Shown: piece by piece, positions 1 to 6,555 of the stretch | How the letters are laid out: every line of letters starts with the position of its first letter | How positions within the stretch are numbered: the stretch's first letter is position 1 | From: Lacticaseibacillus kribbianus | GTDB taxonomy: Bacteria; Bacillota; Bacilli; Lactobacillales; Lactobacillaceae | Reading direction: 5' to 3' | DNA: 64,000 bases | Assembly: GCF_020180945.1 (NCBI RefSeq) | Contig: NZ_JAIPUL010000002.1 | Coordinates: forward strand, 1 to 64,000 | The notes under the pieces: generated by a model | What the model was told of the DNA's origin: nothing | What the model saw: the letters and a program-made list of their open reading frames with translations, nothing else | The model's database searches: none | Program-made: the position numbers and the translations under genes

Positions 1-4
1 GAAG

Positions 5-120
5 TGCGGTGGCGATAGCGAGAAGGATACACCTGTTCCCATGCCGAACACAGAAGTTAAGCTTCTCAACGCCGAGAGTAGTTGGTGGGTGACTGCCTGC
101 GAGGGTAGGAAGCTGCCGCG
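5..120 (+). rRNA. rrf: 5S ribosomal RNA
   Basis: The sequence reads as a lactobacillus-type 5S rRNA: it has the conserved central stretch around CCATGCCGAACACAGAAGTT, the GAGAGTAGTTGGTGGG segment, and ends that pair with each other. It is a complete copy of about 116 nt and is followed at once by a terminator, so it closes an rRNA operon whose 16S and 23S genes lie left of the window. The exact ends are uncertain by a few bases. Confidence 0.95.
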
Positions 121-130
121 CTTATTGAAA

Positions 131-156
131 GAGTCGATGTCATCGGCTCTTTTTTT
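131..156 (+). terminator. rRNA operon terminator
   Basis: A 9-bp stem (GAGTCGATG with CATCGGCTC, one G-U pair) is followed by a run of T. It sits directly behind the 5S gene. Confidence 0.85.
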
Positions 157-363
157 GTGCCCAGGCGCACTTGGCCGGCCGGACCTTGGCAAGGGTGCTG
201 GGCTTAACTAGCCGCGCCAGCGTCGCCCTGCTACACCCGCCGATGCCCGTGTGCGGCGACTGACGGACCGCGCGATCGCTGCGCGACGCAGACCGGCGCG
301 AGCGGCTGCCGGCCGCGGCGAGGCGCGTCTTCGCTTCGCTGCGTTCGCGCCGGCAACCGGGCG
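157..363. other. Non-coding gap with GC-rich hairpin
   Basis: No gene is visible. A 9-bp inverted repeat (CCGGCGCGA at 293-301 and its complement at 345-353) encloses GC-rich sequence. The start of the gap vaguely resembles the edge of the F1 repeats described elsewhere in this window, but too little matches to call a copy. Confidence 0.4.
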
Positions 364-392
364 TTTAAGTGGCGGGCAAAGCGTGTTAGAAT
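364..392 (+). promoter_or_regulatory. Putative promoter of the thioredoxin-like gene
   Basis: TAGAAT at 387-392 is a good -10 box. The best -35 at 17-bp spacing is the weak TTTAAG at 364-369. No operator is visible. Confidence 0.5.
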
Positions 393-403
393 GAGGAACA
401 CGA

Positions 404-745
404 GTGAATGGGGGCGCGCAGATGGCGACGAAGGTAACAAGCGAGACGATGACGGCACACCTGGGGGCCGGGCTGACGGTGGTGGATCTGTGGGCACCCT
501 GGTGCGGCCCGTGCCGCATTCTCAGCCCGCTTTTGAAGGAGCTGGAGCAGGAGCTCGGCTTCACGCTGCTGACGCTGGACGTCGACGGCGACACCGCGGT
601 GGCCACGCAGTACGGCGTGCAGAGCGTGCCGACCATGCTGATTTTCAAGGACGGCAAGGCAATTCAAAAAGTCACCGGCGCGTACCCCAAGGCGAAGCTC
701 GCCGCGTACCTCGGCGGGCTGATGGAGGCGGATCATGCAGGATGA
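404..745 (+). CDS. Thioredoxin-family protein
   Basis: A small cytoplasmic thiol-disulfide oxidoreductase of the thioredoxin fold. The redox motif WCGPC is present, preceded by VVDLWAP and followed by the conserved cis-proline loop SVPTMLIFKDG, in the usual order. Length (about 105-113 aa) fits a single thioredoxin domain. Two starts are possible: GTG at 404, with GAGG seven bases upstream, or ATG at 422, with GGGGG upstream; the second gives a more typical N-terminus. The 3' end overlaps the next gene by about 11 bp, so it is probably co-transcribed with the ThrE-type pair. It may be a specialised thioredoxin rather than the main TrxA. Confidence 0.88.
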   Translation: MNGGAQMATKVTSETMTAHLGAGLTVVDLWAPWCGPCRILSPLLKELEQELGFTLLTLDVDGDTAVATQYGVQSVPTMLIFKDGKAIQKVTGAYPKAKLAAYLGGLMEADHAG

Positions 746-1478
746 GCTGCTTGCGGCCTGCCTGCTGGCGGGGCGCATCATGATCGAGGGCGGCAGCGAG
801 ATGTACCGCGTGGACGACACGATGACCCGCATCGCGCAAAACGGCGGGGCCAAGCGCGTCCTGGTGTTCACCACGCCGACCGGCCTGTTCATCGCCGTCG
901 ACGGCCGGCCCGCCGTCGAGCTGGAGCCGGTGCAAAAACGCGGCATCGACATGGAAAAGGTGGCCGGGGTGAACGAGCTGTCGCGCGAGTTCCAGGCCGG
1001 TAAGCTGTCCCTCACCGAGCTTGTGCAGCGGCTTGAGCAGCTGGACACAAACACGCCGTACTTCCCGGTCTGGCTGCAGATTCTTGCGGCCGCCGTCTGC
1101 AGCACCACGCTGATGGTGATTTTTGCCCAGCAGTACGACTGGTTCGACATGCCGCTGTCCGCCGTGGTCGGGGCGCTGGGCTTCGCCGCCTACCTGCGGC
1201 TGAGCAGCCTGACGCGCGTGCGCTTCATCTCCGAGCTGATCGGCGCGGTGGTGGTCGGCGTGACCGCCTGGGCCGGCGTGCGGCTCGGCGTCGGGCACAA
1301 CCTCGACAACGTGATCATCGGTGCCGTGATGCCGCTGGTGCCCGGCGTGGCGATCACCAACTCGATCCGCGACATGCTGGCGGGGCACCTGCTGTCGGGC
1401 ATGGCCCGCGGCATGGAGGCGATTCTTTCGGCCTGCGCCATCGGGGTCGGCATCGCCATGATTTTCAGATTCTTCTAG
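735..1478 (+). CDS. ThrE-type threonine/serine exporter, large subunit
   Basis: N-terminal half of a split ThrE-type amino-acid exporter (DUF1212 family, YjjP-like). The first 100 residues are the soluble domain, with the family pattern EGGSEMYRVDDTM and later AVDGRPAVELEPV. Several hydrophobic segments follow, from about residue 115 to the C-terminus, including the conserved PLVPGVAITNSIRDMLAG stretch. Length (247 aa) is normal for this subunit. It overlaps the thioredoxin-like gene and is 15 bp upstream of the small subunit, so the three genes form an operon. Substrate is inferred from the family only. Confidence 0.9.
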   Translation: MQDELLAACLLAGRIMIEGGSEMYRVDDTMTRIAQNGGAKRVLVFTTPTGLFIAVDGRPAVELEPVQKRGIDMEKVAGVNELSREFQAGKLSLTELVQRLEQLDTNTPYFPVWLQILAAAVCSTTLMVIFAQQYDWFDMPLSAVVGALGFAAYLRLSSLTRVRFISELIGAVVVGVTAWAGVRLGVGHNLDNVIIGAVMPLVPGVAITNSIRDMLAGHLLSGMARGMEAILSACAIGVGIAMIFRFF

Positions 1479-1493
1479 GCAGGAGGCACAAAG

Positions 1494-1955
1494 ATGCCGT
1501 ACTGGATTCAGCTGGTCGTGCAGATCAGCTTCAGCTACCTCTCCACGGTGGCGTTCGCCATCATCATCAACGTCCCGCACCGGGCGCTCAACCTCGCCGG
1601 CTGGGCCGGGGCGGTCGGCTGGCTGGTCTACTGGCTCCTGATGGCCGCCCACAGCGGCCGCATGCTGGCCAACCTGCTCGGGGCCCTGGCCATCGGCGTC
1701 TGCGGGATGCTGTTCGCCCGGCGCAAAAAAATGCCGGTGATCATCTTCAACATTCCGGGCCTGGTCCCGCTGGTGCCGGGCGCCACGGCCTACCAAGCGG
1801 TGCGCGCGCTGGTGCTCGGCCAGATCGACCAGGCGATTTCCTTGACCATCCGCGTCGCGATGGTCGCCGGCGCCATCGCAGTCGGGTTCATGCTCGCCCA
1901 GCTTCTGGCCGAGGTGACGTACCGCAAAAGTGCCGCGCGCCTGATCGATAAGTGA
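1494..1955 (+). CDS. ThrE-type threonine/serine exporter, small subunit
   Basis: C-terminal half of the split exporter (DUF3815 family, YjjB-like). The 153-aa protein has about four membrane segments and the repeat-like motif GLVPLVPGATAY, which mirrors the PLVPG motif of the large subunit. A good ribosome-binding site (AGGAGG) lies just before ATG. It completes the exporter with the preceding gene. No terminator is seen directly behind it. Confidence 0.9.
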   Translation: MPYWIQLVVQISFSYLSTVAFAIIINVPHRALNLAGWAGAVGWLVYWLLMAAHSGRMLANLLGALAIGVCGMLFARRKKMPVIIFNIPGLVPLVPGATAYQAVRALVLGQIDQAISLTIRVAMVAGAIAVGFMLAQLLAEVTYRKSAARLIDK

Positions 1956-1997
1956 CCAGCGGCGGCCGCCGAAAGTTCGGCACGGTTGCTTGGTAAG

Positions 1998-2006
1998 TGA
2001 TATACT
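1998..2006 (+). promoter_or_regulatory. Extended -10 promoter for orphan RNA
   Basis: TGATATACT is an extended -10 element (TGn then TATACT at 2001-2006). No convincing -35 box is seen. It points into a stretch with no gene and a terminator about 130 bp downstream. Confidence 0.45.
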
Positions 2007-2012
2007 AGACAC

Positions 2013-2169
2013 ATGCGATGAGTCGAGTAACCAGCAATGGTGAAAGCGCAGCTGACCGTTTCCCCGCCGGATTTGCGGGGGTCAGTGATCCAAGGTTGTG
2101 GAGCCAGCGGATCTTACCTGCTTGCAGGTACTGTGAGGCGGCGGACCCTATGGGCCCGCCGCTTTTTTT
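2013..2169 (+). ncRNA. Candidate small structured RNA
   Basis: Between the extended -10 promoter and a strong terminator lies about 155 nt with no credible reading frame. It folds into several hairpins: CTGACC pairs across to GGTCAG around an inner CCCCGC/GCGGGG stem, and TACCTGC pairs with GCAGGTA. The early part (GAGTAACC, TGGTGAAAGC) recalls a T-box leader, but the T-box consensus ending is missing and no gene follows the terminator. Neither SRP RNA, tmRNA nor 6S RNA signatures are visible. Function unknown. Confidence 0.4.
2138..2169 (+). terminator. Terminator of the orphan RNA
   Basis: An 11-bp stem (GCGGCGGACCC with GGGCCCGCCGC, one G-U pair) has a 3-nt loop and a run of seven T. Confidence 0.85.
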
Positions 2170-2171
2170 GT

Positions 2172-2460
2172 CCAAGGGCGGAGAAGCGTGGATTTAGCGA
2201 ATCGGCCAGCGAAGGGCCGGGGCTTGGGCCGCACCGCGGCCCGAGTGCCGGTCCGAGCTAGACGAGTCGCTGCTGCCGCGCAGAGCCCGACGATGACCAG
2301 GGCGGCGCATGGCGGACTTAGGCGACCGAGTAGCGCAGGGCACAGTGTTGGGCCGCACTTTCGCCCGGCACTGTGCCCTAGCTAGACGAGTCGCCGCTGC
2401 CGCGCAGAGCCCGACGATGATAGGGTGGCGCATGGCGTCCTTAGGCGAGCGGGTAGCCCG
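2172..2460 (+). repeat. F1 hairpin repeats: two full copies plus a fragment
   Basis: Two tandem copies of about 125 bp (2172-2297 and 2296-2421) and the left part of a third (from about 2420). Each has the core GGGCCGCAC..GGCCC flanked by arms that differ between copies yet pair: the second copy has AGGGCACAGTG pairing with CACTGTGCCCT. Each closes with GAGCCCGACGATGA. See the finding on the F1 family. Confidence 0.8.
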
Positions 2461-2512
2461 GACTCCTGGGGCAAAGCGGGCCAGCGCCTCTCGTCCTCGA
2501 CCGACACGAAAA

Positions 2513-2556
2513 CGCGCCGCGGCTGCCTGTTTTGGCGGTCCGCGGCGCGGTGTTTC
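2513..2556 (-). terminator. Terminator of the immunity-like gene
   Basis: A long GC-rich inverted repeat (CGCGCCGCGG with CCGCGGCGCG) is followed on the minus strand by TTTT. It sits just behind the leftward gene at 2561. Confidence 0.75.
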
Positions 2557-2560
2557 GTGG

Positions 2561-2842
2561 TCACCATCTCAGCTGGCTGAGGCCGAGCCCGACTCTGCGT
2601 CCGCCGAGCTGGTAGGCGGCGACGCTGGCCAGCAGGGCCGCGACCGGGCGGCTCAGTCGCTGCTGCACCGCCGGCAGGTCCAGACCGGCGCGCAGCACGG
2701 TCAGGACGCGGTCGTCGTTGTGGCCGGCGGCGAGTTCGCGGCTGACCTGTTCCAGCACCGGCCGCTCGGTGGCGTTGAGCGTCGTGGTGGCCAGCAGGGC
2801 CGCGACCTCCTGGCTGAAGGCTGTGCGATCGAATTTCGTCAT
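2561..2842 (-). CDS. Putative bacteriocin immunity protein (enterocin A immunity type)
   Basis: A 93-aa soluble, mostly helical protein. The layout ERPVLEQVSRELAAGHNDDRV..L..GL..PAVQQRLSRPVAALLASVAAY resembles the EntA-immunity family (four-helix bundles that protect producers or bystanders from class IIa bacteriocins). The start at 2842 is fixed by GGAGGGG just upstream. No bacteriocin structural gene is seen nearby, so this would be an orphan immunity gene. The assignment rests on pattern similarity and is moderate. It is transcribed divergently from the ABC pair. Confidence 0.55.
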   Translation of the reverse strand: MTKFDRTAFSQEVAALLATTTLNATERPVLEQVSRELAAGHNDDRVLTVLRAGLDLPAVQQRLSRPVAALLASVAAYQLGGRRVGLGLSQLRW

Positions 2843-2909
2843 GTTATCCCCTCCAATGCGACGATTATACCACTCGGGCGCGGCGCGGATTCGGCGGTTT
2901 TTGGCAAAA

Positions 2910-2925
2910 GTGAGTTGACACTCAC
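2910..2925. promoter_or_regulatory. TetR-type operator 1 (over the -35 box)
   Basis: GTGAGT-TGAC-ACTCAC is a perfect 6-bp dyad that overlaps the -35 box of the ABC promoter. Its arms match the second operator at 2954-2971. Confidence 0.65.
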
Positions 2926-2943
2926 CGTACTCGGGAGTACAGT
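2915..2943 (+). promoter_or_regulatory. Promoter of the ABC efflux operon
   Basis: TTGACA at 2915-2920 (perfect -35), a 17-bp spacer, and TACAGT at 2938-2943. It is bracketed by two copies of the same dyad, so repression by a TetR-like factor is likely. Confidence 0.8.
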
Positions 2944-2953
2944 TGTCCCATTG

Positions 2954-2971
2954 AGTGAGTGCATACTCACT
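2954..2971. promoter_or_regulatory. TetR-type operator 2 (downstream of the -10 box)
   Basis: AGTGAGT-GCAT-ACTCACT, a 7-bp dyad between the -10 box and the ABC start codon. Same half-site as operator 1. Confidence 0.65.
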
Positions 2972-2986
2972 AATGGAGGCGAGCAC

Positions 2987-3712
2987 ATGACGGCAACACA
3001 GATGAACCTGAACCACGTGGTCAAGCGCTTCGGCAAGCAGACCGTGCTGCAGGGCGTGGACCTGACCGTCCAGGCCGGCGAGATTGTCGGCCTGATCGGG
3101 CCGTCCGGGGCCGGCAAGTCGACGGTGATCAAGACGGCGCTGGGCATGGAGGTCGCAGACGGCGGCTCGGCCACGGTGCTGGACACGCAGATGCCCAACC
3201 GCGCGCTGCTCGGCCGCATCGGCTACATGGCGCAGGACGACGCGCTGTATTCGACGCTGAGCGGCCGCGAGAACCTAACCTTTTTCGGCCGGATGAAGGA
3301 CGTGGGGAAAAACGCACTGGCACCGGCCATCGCCCACGTCGCGGCGGTCGTCGACCTGACACCGGACCTCGACAAGCGCGTGGCCGGCTACTCCGGCGGC
3401 ATGAAGCGGCGGCTGTCCTTGGCCATTGCGCTGCTCGGCGACCCGGAGCTGTTGATCCTCGACGAGCCGACCGTCGGCATCGACCCGGCGCTGCGGCGCA
3501 AGATCTGGCGCGAGCTGGACGCGGTGCGCGACGCCGGCCGCGGCGTTTTGATCACGACCCACGTGATGGACGAGGCCGAGCTGGTCGACCGCGTCGCGCT
3601 GTTGCTCGACGGCCGCGTGATGGCCTTCGACAGGCCCGCGGCGCTTGAGCAGCAGTACGGCGTTGCAACCATCGAGGACGTGTTCCTCAAGGCGGAAGGG
3701 GTGGCACTATGA
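2987..3712 (+). CDS. ABC transporter ATP-binding protein
   Basis: ATPase subunit of an export-type ABC transporter (241 aa). It shows Walker A GPSGAGKST (about residue 40), the signature YSGGMKRRLSLA, Walker B LLILDEPTVGID and the switch histidine in LITTHVMDEA. The Walker B and signature type fit the CcmA/DrrA-like drug and lipid exporters. The start at 2987 is set by GGAGGCG upstream; longer in-frame extensions would cross the promoter and operators. The last bases overlap the permease gene by 4 bp. Substrate cannot be told from sequence. Confidence 0.92.
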   Translation: MTATQMNLNHVVKRFGKQTVLQGVDLTVQAGEIVGLIGPSGAGKSTVIKTALGMEVADGGSATVLDTQMPNRALLGRIGYMAQDDALYSTLSGRENLTFFGRMKDVGKNALAPAIAHVAAVVDLTPDLDKRVAGYSGGMKRRLSLAIALLGDPELLILDEPTVGIDPALRRKIWRELDAVRDAGRGVLITTHVMDEAELVDRVALLLDGRVMAFDRPAALEQQYGVATIEDVFLKAEGVAL

Positions 3713-5025
3713 GACACGCATGGTTCATCGCGCGCCGCGTGATCGCGGAGCTGTTGCGCGACAAGCGGACGCTGGCGCTGATGTTCGTCGCGCCGGTGTT
3801 GATCATGTTCCTGATGAAGCTGGTGTTCACCGCCAACTCGACGACCGGCGTGACCGTCGCGACGGTCGGGCTGCCGACCAACGTCCGCACCGCGCTGAAC
3901 GACGTCAAGCACGTGACGGTTGTGAAGCGCGGCACTGAGCAAGCCGCCAAGCGCGCGCTGGCGGATCAGAAGGTCGACGCCTACATCGAAAAAACCGCCG
4001 CCAACCGCTACCGCGTGACCTACGCGAACACGGACGCGACCAAGACCGCCCTGGTTAAGGCGGGCTTCGGCGCCGCGCTGACGGCCGCCGGCGTCAAAAC
4101 GCTGCAGCAGACGGTGACCAAGATGGGCAAAACCATCACGGTGATGTCCGCCACCATCAAGAAGCTGAGCGCGGCGCAGGCCGTGGCGGCCGCGAAGGCA
4201 GCCGGGGCGGCAGGTGGCAGTGCGGCGGCCGGAACCGGGGCAACCAGCGGGGCCGCGGGCACGGCCGGCAGCAGCGCGACCACCGAGGCGGCGAGCGACA
4301 GCACGGCGGCCGGCGACTCCGCAGGCGCGGCCACCAGCGACACCACGGCGACCACCAAGGCCAGCACTGGCAAGGCCGCTAAGGTCAAGGTCACCAACCG
4401 CTACCGCTACGGGAACAAGGACACCGGCTTCTTCGACAAGATCGTGCCGATCCTCATGGGCTTTTTCGTCTTCTTCTTCGTCTTCCTGATCTCGGGCATG
4501 GCGCTTCTCAAGGAGCGGACCACCGGGACCCTGGACCGGCTGCTGGCGACGCCGGTGCGGCGCGGCGAGATCGTCGCCGGGTACATGCTGAGCTACGGCG
4601 TTTTGGCCATCATCCAGACGGTGATCATCGTCTTGACCACGGTCGGGTTCATGAACGTCGAGATCACCGGCTCGCTTTTTGCCGTGATGGTGATCAACTT
4701 CCTGCTCGCGCTGGTCGCGCTGGCGTTCGGCATCCTGATGTCGACCTTCGCCCAGTCGGAGTTCCAGATGATGCAGTTCATCCCGATCATCGTGATCCCG
4801 CAGGTGTTTTTCTCCGGCATCGTGCCCCTGGACTCGCTGGCGGACTGGGTGAAAAACATCTCGTACGTGCTGCCGCTGACGTACGCCGGCAACGCGATGA
4901 CCCAGGTGATCATGCACGGCAAGGGGCTTTTGAGCCTCGGGTTGGACATCGCGGTGCTGCTGCTGTTCCTGGCGGTGCTGTCCGCGCTCAACGTGCGGGG
5001 GATGCGGCGGTACCGGAAGGTGTGA
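3709..5025 (+). CDS. ABC-2 type transporter permease with Ala/Thr-rich insert
   Basis: Membrane partner of the preceding ATPase (438 aa). One N-terminal membrane segment (about residues 20-38) is followed by a large extracytoplasmic domain and five hydrophobic segments near the C-terminus, the layout of ABC2-type permeases. Residues about 150-230 are a low-complexity Ala/Gly/Ser/Thr stretch, unusual in the family and probably a flexible external linker. The 4-bp overlap with the ATPase suggests translational coupling. The operon ends in a terminator 60 bp later. Confidence 0.88.
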   Translation: MRHAWFIARRVIAELLRDKRTLALMFVAPVLIMFLMKLVFTANSTTGVTVATVGLPTNVRTALNDVKHVTVVKRGTEQAAKRALADQKVDAYIEKTAANRYRVTYANTDATKTALVKAGFGAALTAAGVKTLQQTVTKMGKTITVMSATIKKLSAAQAVAAAKAAGAAGGSAAAGTGATSGAAGTAGSSATTEAASDSTAAGDSAGAATSDTTATTKASTGKAAKVKVTNRYRYGNKDTGFFDKIVPILMGFFVFFFVFLISGMALLKERTTGTLDRLLATPVRRGEIVAGYMLSYGVLAIIQTVIIVLTTVGFMNVEITGSLFAVMVINFLLALVALAFGILMSTFAQSEFQMMQFIPIIVIPQVFFSGIVPLDSLADWVKNISYVLPLTYAGNAMTQVIMHGKGLLSLGLDIAVLLLFLAVLSALNVRGMRRYRKV

Positions 5026-5081
5026 GTGGTGCGTACAATATAAGATGGTCTGCGTGCATGGATTGTGGGCGGACGATATGG

Positions 5082-5125
5082 GGCGGTCTGGCCTGCGCGG
5101 TGGCGCGGGGCCGGGCCGCCTTTTT
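5082..5125 (+). terminator. Terminator of the ABC operon
   Basis: GGCGGTCTGGCC pairs with GGCCGGGCCGCC (two G-U pairs) around a GC-rich loop, followed by five T. Confidence 0.8.
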
Positions 5126-5191
5126 GTGCTGTCGGTGCCGCGAGTGTTGCATCTGATTCTGAATCTGGCCCCACATTGCGGGGAATTCCGG

Positions 5192-5197
5192 TATAAT
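5192..5197 (+). promoter_or_regulatory. Putative -10 box of the BREX operon
   Basis: TATAAT is a perfect -10 hexamer about 155 bp before brxA. No good -35 box is visible at normal spacing, so an activator or a second promoter nearer brxA is possible. Bases 5198-5351 hold no gene and would form a long untranslated leader. Confidence 0.5.
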
Positions 5198-5351
5198 TGA
5201 GACAGCATTGTCGATAGGATCGTGAAAGCGTCGTACCTGAAGTGTTCCGTGTGAAGACGATGGCAATTCGGTGCGATGGCGTACGGCTTATCGATCATCT
5301 TATGGGAAGCAACCTAATTTTATTTTCTGAAGTGGGGCATGGAGGTGTGTT

Positions 5352-5954
5352 ATGCCAAAATTATCTGCGGGAACAGTATCAAATGGGTTCTGGTTTCCGG
5401 AGTTCACCCAGCTCATGGCGTGGGTGAACGAAGGCGACGACGATGCCACCATCAAGCGGCGCGTGGTCGAGGAGAACACGTTCAAGCAGCGTACGAGGGA
5501 TCGGGCGGCGAGAATGACGGCGTGCCTGCTGCGGCGGATTCACTCGCTGCCGGCGGCGCTGCAGGAAGACTTCGCTGGTCTTGATCTCGACAACCAGCGC
5601 GTCCTGGTGCTGGTCGGCATCATGAACACGGACCAGCTGGTGCAGCAGTTCATGCTGGATTGCTTCAGAAGCGCGGTCGTGATGGGGGACCAGATCCTGC
5701 AGAGCTACGAGCTTGACGCCTTTTTCCTGCGACTTCAGGGAGAGCGCGAGGAGGTGGCCGGCTGGCAGGACGAGACGATCACGCGGCTCAAGGGCACGCT
5801 GCGCAACTACCTGCGCGGCGCCGGCCTTGTGACGGACGCCGATGGCCAGCTGGTGCTGCGTCGCCCGCTGCTGAGTTCGCGCGTGGTGGCGGCGCTGCAA
5901 GATGCCGGCCACGCGGATTTCGTCATCGCACTGACGGGGAGGGCCAATGGCTGA
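5352..5954 (+). CDS. brxA: BREX protein BrxA
   Basis: First gene of the type 1 BREX phage-defence locus (DUF1819 family, 200 aa, usual size). It is a small helical DNA-binding-like protein; family members have NusB/IN-like folds, but the precise role is not settled. Identity rests on the family pattern (SAGTVSNGFWFPEF, then KRRVVEENTF) and on its place before brxB and brxC. GGAGGTG precedes ATG. It overlaps brxB by 8 bp, so the genes are co-translated. Confidence 0.93.
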   Translation: MPKLSAGTVSNGFWFPEFTQLMAWVNEGDDDATIKRRVVEENTFKQRTRDRAARMTACLLRRIHSLPAALQEDFAGLDLDNQRVLVLVGIMNTDQLVQQFMLDCFRSAVVMGDQILQSYELDAFFLRLQGEREEVAGWQDETITRLKGTLRNYLRGAGLVTDADGQLVLRRPLLSSRVVAALQDAGHADFVIALTGRANG

Positions 5955-6555
5955 CTTAGAGAAGGATCTGAAGCGGCTGCGGGAGAAAATCGCCGAGCCG
6001 GATTTTCAGCATAATCGCGGCCTGTCCAACGAGGTGGGCTACTACATATTCGATTACCGACCGGAAGATGAGCTGCGGGTGCGCGAGGCGGTGGCAGACA
6101 TCGCCGGCAGCGCCACCGTGGCGACGATCGGCGCCAATGTGAGGGTGTTCAACCTGTACGACATGATGCTGGCCGTGCTGGACAAGTACGGCTACCGCGA
6201 AAAATTCGCGCAGTTCGAGCAGGAGCAGGGCACCGCAACCCTGATCCGCGAGATCAACAATGTGCTGGCAATGAACGAGGAGCACAACCTGATCGTGCAG
6301 CAGATCGCCGCCCGGGTTCAGGCCGAGACGGCGCCGACGATCATTTTCCTCACCGGGGTCGGGCAGGTCTATCCACTGCTGCGCGCCCACAAGGTGCTCA
6401 ACACGATGAATCAGGTGATCGACCAGATGCCGGTGGTGATGTTCTACCCCGGCAAGTACGACGGACTTCACCTGTCCATGTTTGGAAGCATTCAGGATGA
6501 TAATTACTATCGGGCGTTCAGCCTGAGGAGGGTATGGAATGACGACGAAGATTAG
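5947..6555 (+). CDS. brxB: BREX protein BrxB
   Basis: Second BREX gene (DUF1788 family, 202 aa). It carries the family core around FDYRPEDELRVRE and the C-terminal VVMFYPGKYDGLHLSMFG. It has no catalytic motif that I recognise and is thought to act as a structural partner in the BREX complex. The ribosome-binding site GGGGAGGG lies inside the end of brxA. The 3' end overlaps brxC by 17 bp. Confidence 0.94.
   Translation: MADLEKDLKRLREKIAEPDFQHNRGLSNEVGYYIFDYRPEDELRVREAVADIAGSATVATIGANVRVFNLYDMMLAVLDKYGYREKFAQFEQEQGTATLIREINNVLAMNEEHNLIVQQIAARVQAETAPTIIFLTGVGQVYPLLRAHKVLNTMNQVIDQMPVVMFYPGKYDGLHLSMFGSIQDDNYYRAFSLRRVWNDDED

Noticed and set aside
2013-2169. T-box leader
   Set aside because: Only the beginning resembles stem I. 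The T-box sequence before the terminator is absent and no amino-acid gene follows.
2309-2986. Long N-terminal extension of the ABC ATPase
   Set aside because: It would cross F1 repeats, the antisense immunity-like gene, the promoter and both operators. The start at 2987 has a good ribosome-binding site and fits family length.
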